From the NCBI RefSeq assembly GCF_003438995.1, contig NZ_QSUN01000025.1, positions 1-46,154 on the forward strand: a DNA stretch of 46,154 nucleotides, given 5' to 3'. The number at the start of each line of letters is the position of its first letter. Positions within the stretch are counted from its first letter, which is position 1. The position numbers and the translations under genes were made by a program. Origin of the DNA: Bacteroides sp. OM05-12. Its GTDB lineage: Bacteria; Bacteroidota; Bacteroidia; Bacteroidales; Bacteroidaceae. The notes beneath the pieces were generated by a model that saw nothing but the letters and a program-made list of their open reading frames with translations, was not told the DNA's origin and ran no database searches. Below are positions 34,061-43,004 of the stretch, piece after piece.

Positions 34061-36392
34061 AATAAACAAATATTACACATCTTTATTGCAAGATATTCGA
34101 GCTATGCAGGATACCGCCGAAGACGGCGCAAATCAAGAGCAACTGTTTACACAGATTGCTCTGGAAATGCTTGCAGAGGCAGGTGAAACCGAAAATGCAA
34201 CACCCGCTTACGACGAGAAAGAGTTAGGAACAAAAGGACAGCACAAGATTAACGGTTATGCAATGTCTGATAACTATGAAACAGTAGATTTATTTATTTC
34301 CATTTTCCAGAGTGCAGAGACACCTCAAAGAATCTCAAAAGAAGAAATAGATAGAGCTGCTAAACGTATAGCAAATTTTTTCCGCAAAGCATTTTATAAT
34401 GATTACGCAAAAGATATAGATGAATCATCACCAATATTTCAATTTACATACGATTTAGCAAAACTACCTGAAATAAGAGAAAGACTTGTACGGGTAAATG
34501 CAATAATTCTTACTAACGGTACATATAATGGTGATATTCCCAAACAAGAAAAGGTTGCAGGACAGGATATATACTACAATATTTTTGACATTAATCGTTT
34601 GTACGCAATCTCCGAAAAGTCTCACATATCTATTGAATTAGATTTTGAAGAACAGCAAATCAAAATCCCTTGTCTAAAAGCCCCCATCGAAAACGCTGAT
34701 TATGAATCATACATTGCAATAATGCCTGGACAAGGTTTGGCAATGCTCTACAAACAATTCGGTGCACGTTTGTTAGAACAAAATGTGCGTTCTTTTCTGC
34801 AGTTCACAGGCAAAATAAACAAGGGAATACGAAAAACGATTAATGAAGAATCGCACATGTTCTTGGCTTATAATAATGGAATTTCTGCAACAGCTGACAA
34901 CATAGAACTTGACGAGACCAGACATTATATAAAAAAAATCAGTAACTTGCAAATCGTCAATGGTGGACAAACAACTGCTTCAATTTACCATACTTGGGAC
35001 AAGGATAAAGCCGACATATCAAATATCTTCGTGCAAATGAAAATATCTGTTATTAAAAAAGCAGATTCTTACAGTGAAATTGTATCACGTATTTCAAAAT
35101 ACGCCAATACACAAAACAAGGTTAATGATGCAGATTTTTCGGCTAATAACCAGATACTTATTGAACTGGAAAAGATATCACGTCGCTCATTCTCTCCCAT
35201 TACCCCACAATGTAATATCCCGACAATATGGTTTTTTGAACGAGCCAATGGACAATATAAAAATATGCGCTTACGTGATGGCTTTACACCATCTCGAGCC
35301 AAACAGTTTGATTTAAAATACCCGAAAAAGCAGATGTTTAAAAAGACTGACCTTGCCAAATTTGTCAATTCATATGGAGAAATACAAGAAGGTAAAAAAA
35401 TAGTTATCGGGCCATACATTGTTGTTCGCGGTAACGAAAAAAATTATGCCCAGTTCATAAACAACAACTTACCCAAAAAAGTTACAGGAGTATATTTTGA
35501 AGATGTTATAGCTAAATTTATACTGTTTCGAGAAGCCGAAAGGTTATATGGTATCAAACCTAATAACATTGGCGAAATGAGAAATGCTGTTGTACCCTAT
35601 GCTATTTCACTGTTTGGTCACCTTACCGATTATAGATTAAATTTGGAAAAAATTTGGAAAAATCAAAGAATTTCCGATGAATTGGCGGCAGTGCTTTATT
35701 CGCTGATGAAACAAATAAACAAGTTCATCTTGCATAATTCCCCAAGTTCCCATTATATTGAATGGGCAAAAAAAGAAGATTGTTGGGAAACCATAAAGCG
35801 ACAGCATTGGGACATTGACTATAATAGCATTAAAGCTGATTTTGCCACAATTGAGCAGATAAAAAAGCGTAAATCCGTTGTTGATGATTTAGATACTGAT
35901 ACAATGCAAAAAGAATATGATATATCATTGTTACGATCAATCCCTTACGCCCTTTGGAAAAAGATTGCAGAATGGGGAAAAGATACAGGGCTTCTGACTA
36001 CAAGTCAACAATCCTTTGCCAGTTTTGACATGGCAAATGCCATAAAATTTAATCGAGCAATTACAGATAATAATCACAATAAGGCAATGAATATTTACGA
36101 AACTGTTTGTGAAAACAACATTGAATTGCTTGCAGAAGCTGATGAACTTACAGAACAGGAAAAAGCAGAATTAACAACAAAAACAGAAAATGACGCAAAT
36201 ATAAACAATGGAATAACTATTGAACTGATACAAAAAATGGTCGATTGGGATAAACGTCGCCGCATTCTCAAAGATTGGCAGTGGAATGTGATGAATGATA
36301 TCGCTTCAGGTAAAAAGCTATTAAACGAACGTTTAGCATGGGGATGTAAACAAAATCTCAAGATATTAAAGCAACACGGGTTTACAGAATAA
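34053..36392 (+). CDS. AIPR-family protein of the Mza-like operon
   Basis: This 779-residue protein carries the AIPR (abortive infection phage resistance) signature: MFLAYNNGISATADNIELDE, then ISNLQIVNGGQTTASIYHTW, then SKYANTQNKVNDADFSANNQ and a C-terminal helical region. AIPR proteins occur in many phage-resistance loci; the activity is not settled. It is last in the operon, overlaps the nuclease gene by 8 bp, and is followed by a convergent Vsr-like gene with a shared palindromic terminator. Confidence 0.9.
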   Translation: MSEINKYYTSLLQDIRAMQDTAEDGANQEQLFTQIALEMLAEAGETENATPAYDEKELGTKGQHKINGYAMSDNYETVDLFISIFQSAETPQRISKEEIDRAAKRIANFFRKAFYNDYAKDIDESSPIFQFTYDLAKLPEIRERLVRVNAIILTNGTYNGDIPKQEKVAGQDIYYNIFDINRLYAISEKSHISIELDFEEQQIKIPCLKAPIENADYESYIAIMPGQGLAMLYKQFGARLLEQNVRSFLQFTGKINKGIRKTINEESHMFLAYNNGISATADNIELDETRHYIKKISNLQIVNGGQTTASIYHTWDKDKADISNIFVQMKISVIKKADSYSEIVSRISKYANTQNKVNDADFSANNQILIELEKISRRSFSPITPQCNIPTIWFFERANGQYKNMRLRDGFTPSRAKQFDLKYPKKQMFKKTDLAKFVNSYGEIQEGKKIVIGPYIVVRGNEKNYAQFINNNLPKKVTGVYFEDVIAKFILFREAERLYGIKPNNIGEMRNAVVPYAISLFGHLTDYRLNLEKIWKNQRISDELAAVLYSLMKQINKFILHNSPSSHYIEWAKKEDCWETIKRQHWDIDYNSIKADFATIEQIKKRKSVVDDLDTDTMQKEYDISLLRSIPYALWKKIAEWGKDTGLLTTSQQSFASFDMANAIKFNRAITDNNHNKAMNIYETVCENNIELLAEADELTEQEKAELTTKTENDANINNGITIELIQKMVDWDKRRRILKDWQWNVMNDIASGKKLLNERLAWGCKQNLKILKQHGFTE

Positions 36393-36465
36393 AAAATATT
36401 TTCAAGTATCACTAATTCCCAAATATCCAAAAACATCTCCCAAACACTATAGTTTAATTCTCGCC

Positions 36466-36496
36466 ATCTCATGAATTTCCATGAAATTTATGAGAT
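36466..36496. terminator. Bidirectional hairpin between AIPR and the Vsr-type gene
   Basis: ATCTCATGAATTTC faces GAAATTTATGAGAT with one G-T pair over about 13 bp. It overlaps the last codons of the minus-strand gene and separates the two convergent genes. Confidence 0.55.
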
Positions 36497-36922
36497 AGAA
36501 TTACTGAGTATTGCCCCCTCTATTCTATCAATTAACGGTGTAATATCGTGTTTGTAAGTGTGTCTTATTTCACATTCCCAAACGATTAAGACATTCCAGC
36601 CCAACGCCGTAAGTTTTTGAAAAACCGTTTTATCTCTCTCTGCATTTGAAGTAATTTTATCAACCCAAAATTTAGTATTTGTTTTCGGAGTATAAGCATA
36701 TTTACATCCCTCATGTCCATGCCAAAAACAGCCATGTAAGAAAATAATTGTTTTGTATTTAGGTAGAACAATATCAGGCTTCCCTGGCAGTTTCATATCA
36801 TTTACACGAAACCTAAACCCTCTTGCAAAAAGGGCTTTACGCAATGCCAATTCAGGTTTTGTATCTTTCGAACGAATTTTCGACATGCATTCTGACCGCT
36901 TATTTTTATCCCAGATATCCAA
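36488..36922 (-). CDS. Very short patch repair (Vsr-type) endonuclease
   Basis: 144 residues from a TTG at 36922. The ATG at 36886 would drop the conserved start DIWDKNKRSEC-MSKIRSKDTKPEL, and an in-frame stop lies two codons before the TTG, so TTG initiation is favoured. The nuclease signature is LPGKPDIVLPKYKTIIFLHG followed by CFWHGHEGC (D50, H63, H68). Vsr nicks T:G mismatches left by deamination of 5-methylcytosine, so it suits the neighbouring C5 methyltransferase. Vsr homologs also serve as restriction nucleases in some defence operons. It is convergent with the Mza-like operon. Confidence 0.9.
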   Translation of the reverse strand: MDIWDKNKRSECMSKIRSKDTKPELALRKALFARGFRFRVNDMKLPGKPDIVLPKYKTIIFLHGCFWHGHEGCKYAYTPKTNTKFWVDKITSNAERDKTVFQKLTALGWNVLIVWECEIRHTYKHDITPLIDRIEGAILSNSIS

Positions 36923-37156
36923 ATTTTAAAGATTACAATTAGATTGTAAAATTACAATTAAATTCTGATAACAATATAAATCTATAGTAAAAATATGTGT
37001 ATCTTACAAATAATAATTATTACTACAAGAGTTCTTTCAACCAAAATATCACTATTAGAAATATATAATTTTCTACAATAGTACGGTTGTCTACAAACAC
37101 AAATCAATACTTTAGAGAACCTAAATTAATGAATAAAGAATTCCACAAAAATATCA

Positions 37157-37600
37157 TTATCCTATCTGCGTATTAATCTCCCGCTTGAAACCTACGGGAT
37201 CGGACAGGTAGGGATAGCTGCTTGTCGCCCCTCCGGTAGTTACGGTTATCGTACCGTAATTCAATATCCTCCCCAAGACGGATTGTTTAATCTGCAGCCC
37301 CTCGCATTTTGCCAAGACCAGATCGAGTGCCCGGCGACTGATTACCCCGGTTTTAAGGATTACACGCTTGTTCGTGACGGCGTACACGGAGCCCGCCTTT
37401 ACCATAATACGTTGGACAAGCGACACCACCCCCATAAACAGCAGGAATATCCCTCCGTAATGAAGCACTTTTATTTCCATAGTGCACAACCACCAGCCCG
37501 GCAAAAAGAGTAACACGGGCTGAAAGAACAGGGCTGGATGCAGCTTTGCCACATATTTGATTTCTTCCCCCGGTTGCAAGTTCTGTTTTAAGTAGTCCAT
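37157..37600 (-). CDS. PH-domain (bacterial YdbS/bPH2-like) membrane protein
   Basis: 147 residues. Two hydrophobic helices (about 26-45, LFFQPVLLFLPGWWLCTMEI, and 48-65, YGGIFLLFMGVVSLVQRIM) precede a bacterial PH-like domain of the pattern VYAVTNKRVILKTGVISRRALDLVLAKCEGLQIKQSVLGRILNYGTITVTTGG. The pattern 'T-NKR(V/I)I-K-G---R---E----K-E-I---QS-LGRILNYG-I-V' defines the family. It lies downstream of the tra operon after a strong terminator. The role in the element is unknown; membrane or lipid binding is inferred. Confidence 0.88.
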   Translation of the reverse strand: MDYLKQNLQPGEEIKYVAKLHPALFFQPVLLFLPGWWLCTMEIKVLHYGGIFLLFMGVVSLVQRIMVKAGSVYAVTNKRVILKTGVISRRALDLVLAKCEGLQIKQSVLGRILNYGTITVTTGGATSSYPYLSDPVGFKREINTQIG

Positions 37601-37716
37601 ATCCTTATAGATTGATTATGGCGGCAAGTTAGCGATTCGTCCTTATATAGTACCTGACACTTTTTTACCTTTACATAACCTTTTTTGACCGGGGAATAAA
37701 ATTCCCTTCGTCCAAG

Positions 37717-37750
37717 AAAAAAGCCCGGCAATTCCGGGCTTTCTCTTTTC
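37717..37750 (-). terminator. Terminator of the tra operon
   Basis: AAAGCCCGG and CCGGGCTTT form a GC-rich stem with a 5-nt loop. On the minus strand it ends in TTTTTT, 13 bp after the traQ stop. It separates traQ from the PH-domain gene. Confidence 0.88.
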
Positions 37751-37762
37751 ACTGATTCTGTG

Positions 37763-38215
37763 CTATCTCTCTTTTTCTTCATCGCCGCCGCCTTCATTCT
37801 GAAAGGAAAAGGAAACAGAAACGACCTGCCCGTTATTATCCTGCACATATATATCTATCGTTTGCTGGTCGGTGCAATGCGAGGTATAATACAACCGGAA
37901 CACCATTCTATCAAGCGGGTAAAGGTCGTTCGGGGCAAACACCGTACCGTCATCCAGGCGAAGCTCGCCTTTGCCGTCCGGCTGGAAATAACGGATATAG
38001 TACCGCGTCCGGTCATAATCGCCCTCCCGCCACAACGTACAACGGATTTCTGCCGTTTCACCGTCTATGATCTTCTTTTGCACGGGCATCGTTTCCAACC
38101 GGAAACCATATACCTGCTGTACGTCCAGGTCGGTATCGCAGGCTACCAGCAGGAGGATAATCACGCCCAAGCCGACACATACCGCCAAAATTCTTTGAAT
38201 ACTTATCTTTTTCAT
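37763..38215 (-). CDS. traQ: Conjugative transposon protein TraQ (DUF3872)
   Basis: This 150-residue protein has a lipoprotein-like signal (VCVGLGVIILLLVAC, Cys about residue 25). The body is the DUF3872 beta-sandwich pattern (GFRLETMPVQKKIIDGETAEIRCTL, then YYIRYFQPDGKGELRLDDGT and DRMVFRLYYTSHCTDQQTIDIYV). It is the last tra gene on the transcript and follows the inserted methyltransferase gene by 12 bp. The acidic Glu-rich tail ends at 37763. Confidence 0.9.
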   Translation of the reverse strand: MKKISIQRILAVCVGLGVIILLLVACDTDLDVQQVYGFRLETMPVQKKIIDGETAEIRCTLWREGDYDRTRYYIRYFQPDGKGELRLDDGTVFAPNDLYPLDRMVFRLYYTSHCTDQQTIDIYVQDNNGQVVSVSFSFQNEGGGDEEKER

Positions 38216-38227
38216 CGTCTTACATTC

Positions 38228-39112
38228 CTATAAGTTAGTAGTTAATTTAATATTTGTTCCCACTTGTTCCACAACCAGAACACTCACCGCGTTTCCAAGA
38301 AGCCCGTATCTTATACTACGGCTTATCTCACGGATTTCTCCATCGTAATCCCCGTAACGGGTATAATCGTCAGGAAAGCCCTGCAACCTTTCACCCTCAA
38401 TCTCGGTTACCATCCTCAATGAATTATAGTCTATGGCCGTCATAAAAGGTTTATAATGACCACCCGGAGGTATAACCTGTATATAGGGTACGATATTCGA
38501 GGCACGCCCGTAGCTTTTGGTTATCGTTCCGATATGGGAGGGTACCGGTTCTTGTGAAGCTCCACTACCTTGCGTATCCTCGCTTCCGACAGGAAATATA
38601 TGTCCGGCACATTTTTCAGACACACGTCCGACAAGGTAGATTCTCTCCCTATTTTGGGGTAGAAACCATGCCGTATTAAGCAATTGCCATTCGATGTGAT
38701 AACCCCCAACGTCGGTAAACGCTTTGAGGATTGTAAAGAGATCCGTGCGATGTCTTGTGAACAGCACTCCTTTAACGTTCTCCCAGATAAATACGTCAGG
38801 CCTGAAATGCCTAATAACCTCGATAGCGTAGCTGATGAGAGAACTTCTGTCCCCTCCAAGTCCTTTTCCGATTCCCGCAACACTGAAATCCTGGCAAGGA
38901 GAGCCGAAAGTGATAATGTTTGGTCGCTCGATTCCGGTTTCAATAACCGTTTCGACCTTTCCGATATATTCTGCATAAGGATAATTATATTTAAAATTCG
39001 CGATAGCGTGTCTGTCAATCTCGGAAAAATAGAGTTTGTCAAAATGAAAACCGGCTTTTTCCAGTCCGAGACTAAACCCGCCGATACCTGAAAATAATTC
39101 TAACAATACCAT
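38228..39112 (-). CDS. DNA (cytosine-5) methyltransferase embedded in the tra operon
   Basis: This 294-residue enzyme has motif I LLELFSGIGGFSLGLEKAGF (3-22), motif IV GSPCQDFSVAG with C73, motif VI WENVKG, motif VIII LPQNRERIYLVG and motif X RYGLLGNAVSVLVVEQV. It is short for the family because the target-recognition region is small. It fits between traO (7-bp gap) and traQ (12-bp gap), the position usually taken by traP (primase-like). No cognate nuclease is adjacent, so it is an orphan. A role in protecting the element from recipient restriction, or in marking it, is inference. It is unlike the methyltransferase at 27575 in sequence. Confidence 0.92.
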   Translation of the reverse strand: MVLLELFSGIGGFSLGLEKAGFHFDKLYFSEIDRHAIANFKYNYPYAEYIGKVETVIETGIERPNIITFGSPCQDFSVAGIGKGLGGDRSSLISYAIEVIRHFRPDVFIWENVKGVLFTRHRTDLFTILKAFTDVGGYHIEWQLLNTAWFLPQNRERIYLVGRVSEKCAGHIFPVGSEDTQGSGASQEPVPSHIGTITKSYGRASNIVPYIQVIPPGGHYKPFMTAIDYNSLRMVTEIEGERLQGFPDDYTRYGDYDGEIREISRSIRYGLLGNAVSVLVVEQVGTNIKLTTNL

Positions 39113-39119
39113 ACTGAAA

Positions 39120-39707
39120 CTAATTGATTATAAACTTTATGCCCACCCCGAACTGCAAATGGAAGTGTCCGGTGGAGTTACCCCACAACACCCTTTCGCG
39201 TCCGGTCAGCAGCAATACGATTTTATCGGTCAGATAGGTTTCCATTTCCAGAGTCATGGCCCCGCCACCGATAAAACCGTCCTCGTCCCGTAACGTAGAG
39301 CCGTCATACAAGGATTTTTCACCCCAATTTACCGTCTCATATCCGGCCAGTCCCGACACGCCCAGGGAAAGCAGGAACGTCTTGGAAGGGTCGGAAACGA
39401 TTTTAAGGTAATAGCCGCCTTCCGCGGTAAACTGAGAAACCGGTATGCGGATCGCCGCCCGGTACGGATTGTATCGTTCCATGAACTCCGCCCCGAATAC
39501 CCATTTATTCCCTCTTTTCGCGTAGGTAGCCATAGCCACGCCGAAGTAATACCCGCCCTCATTGTCCAATGCGGACGAATAAAGACCGTCCGTCATGCCG
39601 CCCGTAAGCTGGATGCCCCGCATACCGGGAAGCTGACGCTGCGCGTGCGCCCGGTCAGCAAAGACCAGGCACAACGCGAGCAATAAAAGAATCGTTATCC
39701 GTTTCAT
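39120..39707 (-). CDS. traO: Conjugative transposon protein TraO
   Basis: 195 residues with a clear signal peptide (KRITILLLLALCLVFADRAH then AQ). The mature part is beta-rich (GIQLTGGMTDGLY, YYFGVAMATYAKRGNKWVFG, TDKIVLLLTGRERVLWGNS), typical of the outer-membrane-associated TraO of Bacteroides elements. It lies 2 bp after traN. It belongs to the mating apparatus in the cell envelope. Confidence 0.9.
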   Translation of the reverse strand: MKRITILLLLALCLVFADRAHAQRQLPGMRGIQLTGGMTDGLYSSALDNEGGYYFGVAMATYAKRGNKWVFGAEFMERYNPYRAAIRIPVSQFTAEGGYYLKIVSDPSKTFLLSLGVSGLAGYETVNWGEKSLYDGSTLRDEDGFIGGGAMTLEMETYLTDKIVLLLTGRERVLWGNSTGHFHLQFGVGIKFIIN

Positions 39708-39709
39708 GC

Positions 39710-40663
39710 TTATTTCACTTTGAGTTCGTTAATGACCTTCGCACGCACCAAATCGGCGTTATCCACCTCGAAACGTTGATGCCGCCCGCCGTTCTGCTCG
39801 TTCAGTTCCACGACCAGCATCTTATCGTCCGGAATCGTGAATTTCTCCAGTGCGAATACCGTCCGACCGGTACGACGGCCGCCTATCACCGTCAGGTTAT
39901 TATATGCCCGTAGCGGCCATATAACCTGCTCCTGGATAGCCGTGCGCTTGGCGATTTTCCTGTCTACGATTTTGAATGTAATGTAATCAACATTGAAAGG
40001 CACATTGGACGAGTTTTTCAGTTGCAGATGGAAATAGAGCAACCCGTTATGCGTATAAATCCCCTTTAAGGTATGCTGGATTCCAAACCGCTTGCTGCCG
40101 ATATGTTTTATTTCCCGGTCGTTATTCTTGTATATGGACTGCATGATAAGTTTTACCAGCAACGGGGATTCCTGCCCCAATTCCCGCATATAGATAGCAA
40201 GGGCGTTATTCGGCCTGTTTACCGCCTCCCCGTCATGCAAGAAGTCCGTCATCTCGATAGAGAGTTTTACCGGCTCGTCCGCGTATTTGACGTTGAACGT
40301 ATAATAGGCCCCATCCTCCGTAATGACGGACAGGTTACTCTCACGCGAGAAATCCCGCAGGGCGGCTTTGACCCGCAGCACGTTTTCCGTCCCGTCCGCT
40401 TTCGCCGCCAGGAGATCCGCGCTGCCTAAATCCACGTAGCGGATTGCCGACGGGAAAATAAGGTGTACGGTCTTGTTGAACGTCACCTCCAGCGCGTAAG
40501 GCGGGATCATCCGGTTAAAAGTCAGCGGGCGTGTATAGCCTTGGAAATAGTCGCCCGTTGAGGGGCTGGTAGCGACCGGCTGTGTTTCGGTCGTTTCGAC
40601 TTCCTGCGCGTTCGCGGCAGTTACACCCGTTACAAGGGCGAGTATCAAAAAGATTTTTTTCAT
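39710..40663 (-). CDS. traN: Conjugative transposon protein TraN (DUF4138)
   Basis: 317 residues with a signal peptide (KKIFLILALVTGVTAANAQ). The mature part reads PLTFNRMIPPYALEVTFNKTVHLIFPSAIRYVDLGSADL, then VLRVKAALRDFSRESNLSV, the VirB9-like TraN pattern. A C-terminal segment (YITFKIVDRKIAKRTAIQEQ) also belongs to the family. TraN is an outer-membrane core component of the conjugation machine. It lies between traM (26-bp gap) and traO (2-bp gap). Confidence 0.93.
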   Translation of the reverse strand: MKKIFLILALVTGVTAANAQEVETTETQPVATSPSTGDYFQGYTRPLTFNRMIPPYALEVTFNKTVHLIFPSAIRYVDLGSADLLAAKADGTENVLRVKAALRDFSRESNLSVITEDGAYYTFNVKYADEPVKLSIEMTDFLHDGEAVNRPNNALAIYMRELGQESPLLVKLIMQSIYKNNDREIKHIGSKRFGIQHTLKGIYTHNGLLYFHLQLKNSSNVPFNVDYITFKIVDRKIAKRTAIQEQVIWPLRAYNNLTVIGGRRTGRTVFALEKFTIPDDKMLVVELNEQNGGRHQRFEVDNADLVRAKVINELKVK

Positions 40664-40689
40664 TGCTTGATTTTTTATTGTTCATATTC

Positions 40690-42102
40690 CTATTGCATTT
40701 TCGGGAGTAAAAGCAGGCCGTGGTTCGCTTTTACCGTCACCTTGACCACCCCCAGCTTCTTGCTCACATACTGCGATACGCCCTGGATAAGGCTTTTACC
40801 CATGTCGGCGGCGAACTGTGACCCGGCTTCGTCCGTGATCGTGATGCTTGTCCCGGTGGACTGCGCCATTTGCGCGGCAATCTCTTTGGCGGCGTTGATC
40901 TCATCCGAGTTCGGAACGAATATCCCGCGTTGGCCGTCCGTTTCATATACCAGCAGTTCCACCGGGATAATGTTATCACCGTATTGTATGGAGCTTACCG
41001 AGACGTCCATGCGTTCCCCGCTGATACGGCAAGACCCGGTTATGACCGTATTCGCCGGAATGCGGAAATTACCCGCCTGCATCGGTTCCAACAGACGCAT
41101 TTTCAGTTCACTGCCCGATACCAGGGTGGCCGTTTGGTAAACACACGCCCGGATGCTGTTTTTATCCCACACGCCCTCATTTCCGGCAGCGGTAATAAAG
41201 CCCATGTTACGGGGACGGTTCCAGGAGTCGATAAACTCCCGATCACCCGTCGGCGCGGAAAGCAACGACACCTCGCTTTTACGCACCCGGCTCACGGGCT
41301 GGACATTCACCTTTTGACCACTATTCCCGGAAGCAGCCGGCGGGGTGGCCGCCGTTTCTTCCACCGGGGAGGGCTGCACGCCGCCGGGCATATACCGGGC
41401 CGCCAGTTGGTACGATTTTTCCAGCAGCGCGGTCTGTTCGTCCTCTTCGGCCTTTTTCGCCTCGGCCTCTCCCAGGCGGCGTTCCAGTTCCTGCACCCGC
41501 CATTCGACGGCAAGCTGTGCCTGCTCATCCTGTTCGATCGCGGGCCGGTCGTACCATGATCCTAATTGCCGGTTTACATCCTGATAAGCCTCCGCGGAGG
41601 TTCGGATCGCGTTGCCATTAGCCGCGGGGGGCATACCGCTCCGCGATCGTCCGGAATCACCGTCGTACCCGGCAGGCTCCGGGACTTTCCCGGCTTGTTC
41701 CTCGCCCTGCCCGAGCATCGTGGAAAAATCCGACAGACTCCGTACTTTCGCCTGTTCCCGCTCACGCCGGGCCTCCTGCTCGTAAGCCGTGCGCTTGTCG
41801 GAATAGATACCCTCGTCTGTGGGGGTAGGCAGTTCCACGTTCAGGCCGCTTTGCCCGGCGGTATCTGCCTTTTCACTGCCCGAAGGGGCGAAAATCAGCC
41901 ACATGGCCCCGCAGAAAACAAGGAAGAATAGCGGCAGGACCACCATCTTACGGCGTCTCTGCAACTGCGCGGGAGTCAGTTCCTTTTTGGGAGGAGCCGA
42001 CTTCGGAGACACTTTCCCGGCCTCCGGTTTCACTTCGGGCGTGGGAGTCTCAGGCTCCTGCCGCACCGGGTTATTCATCTGTTCGTCCATATTCAAACTC
42101 AT
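40690..42102 (-). CDS. traM: Conjugative transposon protein TraM (VirB10-like)
   Basis: 470 residues; the start may be at 42102 or the fifth codon (42090). A proline-rich cytosolic N terminus (NNPVRQEPETPTPEVKPEAG) is followed by one membrane helix (MVVLPLFFLVFCGAMWLIF, about 53-71). A long Glu/Gln/Arg-rich linker comes next. The C-terminal VirB10-like domain is AGNFRIPANTVITGSCRISGERMDVSVSSI, then YETDGQRGIFVPNSDEINAAKEIA. It spans the inner membrane and links it to the outer complex. It overlaps traL by up to 32 bp. Confidence 0.93.
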   Translation of the reverse strand: MSLNMDEQMNNPVRQEPETPTPEVKPEAGKVSPKSAPPKKELTPAQLQRRRKMVVLPLFFLVFCGAMWLIFAPSGSEKADTAGQSGLNVELPTPTDEGIYSDKRTAYEQEARREREQAKVRSLSDFSTMLGQGEEQAGKVPEPAGYDGDSGRSRSGMPPAANGNAIRTSAEAYQDVNRQLGSWYDRPAIEQDEQAQLAVEWRVQELERRLGEAEAKKAEEDEQTALLEKSYQLAARYMPGGVQPSPVEETAATPPAASGNSGQKVNVQPVSRVRKSEVSLLSAPTGDREFIDSWNRPRNMGFITAAGNEGVWDKNSIRACVYQTATLVSGSELKMRLLEPMQAGNFRIPANTVITGSCRISGERMDVSVSSIQYGDNIIPVELLVYETDGQRGIFVPNSDEINAAKEIAAQMAQSTGTSITITDEAGSQFAADMGKSLIQGVSQYVSKKLGVVKVTVKANHGLLLLPKMQ

Positions 42103-42358
42103 TTAGATAGTTAATACTGTCCTTCTTTACGTCCGGTCGGAGTTTAAGGCTCTCGATGCGCCCGATTTCGAGCCTGCGGCCTTTCTCCTTACCGAAATTG
42201 TAAATCGAGGAAACGGTCATGTAGATAGAGAGGCCGCTGAAAAACAGCAGCATGGTAACGGTTACGACCAGGCGTTTATCGGGGGTGATCTCCCCGCACA
42301 AACGGCGTAGGAAAGACTCTATATCCCCGTCGATATTACGAAAGAAGTTCTTTGCCAT
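42071..42358 (-). CDS. traL: Conjugative transposon protein TraL (DUF3989)
   Basis: 95 residues. One membrane helix (RLVVTVTMLLFFSGLSIYMTV, about 29-49) sits between a charged N terminus (FFRNIDGDIESFLRRLCGEITP) and a short C-terminal tail. Size, layout and position (after traK, before traM) define it. Its end overlaps the start of traM, which suggests translational coupling. Confidence 0.88.
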   Translation of the reverse strand: MAKNFFRNIDGDIESFLRRLCGEITPDKRLVVTVTMLLFFSGLSIYMTVSSIYNFGKEKGRRLEIGRIESLKLRPDVKKDSINYLNEFEYGRTDE

Positions 42359-42366
42359 CGCCTGAC

Positions 42367-42990
42367 CTACCTCTCCATTACCCGGATATCCCGGTTCTCC
42401 ACGATCTCGAATTTCTCCATGATGAAACCGTGGGGGTTGTTATCACTCCGTACCGAATTGATCAGGTCGCACCGCGTGACCAGGCTGCGCTCGGTCACGT
42501 TCGACTGCCGGATGATCATTTGCCGGGCGTATGTCACCGCCTTGTAAGGGTACACGTCGAAATTGCAGGCGATACTGTCCACCTGTATAATCTGGTTGAT
42601 GTTACCCGATACGATGCGGTTGTAATAGCCCTTCTCCGACATATCCTGATAATATTTGAAGGCACTTTTGTCCACCAGGAACAAGGCGCGGGTTATATTA
42701 CTCTCGATCGCCGACTTGTCGGGCGCGAGAGTGAAAAAGAGTTCATGGAAACGCTTCACGTGTTCCCGGCCCTCGACGGGCCTGTTCTGACTCATATCCT
42801 GGGAAAGCGCGAGCATAAGGCTCTTGCCCCCGTCCATCACATAGATACGCCGGCGTTGCGCCTCGGCGAACCGGTACGACGAATACACGGAATATCCGGT
42901 TATCCCCGCACATACCACCAGGAACACGATACCGAAAAGGCGTATCTGCTTGAAAGATGTTTCTATATTCTTTAATGACTTAAATTCCAT
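42367..42990 (-). CDS. traK: Conjugative transposon protein TraK
   Basis: 207 residues, VirB8-like. MEFKSLKNIETSFKQIRLFG precedes a membrane helix (IVFLVVCAGITGYSVYSSY, about 21-39). The periplasmic part includes FKYYQDMSEKGYYNRIVSGN and ACNFDVYPYKAVTYARQMII, standard for TraK. It lies 8 bp upstream of traL and 14 bp after traJ. It nucleates the inner-membrane complex by analogy with VirB8. Confidence 0.93.
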   Translation of the reverse strand: MEFKSLKNIETSFKQIRLFGIVFLVVCAGITGYSVYSSYRFAEAQRRRIYVMDGGKSLMLALSQDMSQNRPVEGREHVKRFHELFFTLAPDKSAIESNITRALFLVDKSAFKYYQDMSEKGYYNRIVSGNINQIIQVDSIACNFDVYPYKAVTYARQMIIRQSNVTERSLVTRCDLINSVRSDNNPHGFIMEKFEIVENRDIRVMER

Positions 42991-43004
42991 TGTTTCAATT
43001 TTTA

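Noticed and set aside
41345..41931. Long plus-strand frames opposite traM
   Set aside because: They are shadows caused by the GC-rich minus-strand coding sequence; traM has recognised motifs.
42352..42975. 207-residue plus-strand frame opposite traK
   Set aside because: It mirrors traK exactly and has no family features; it is a shadow.
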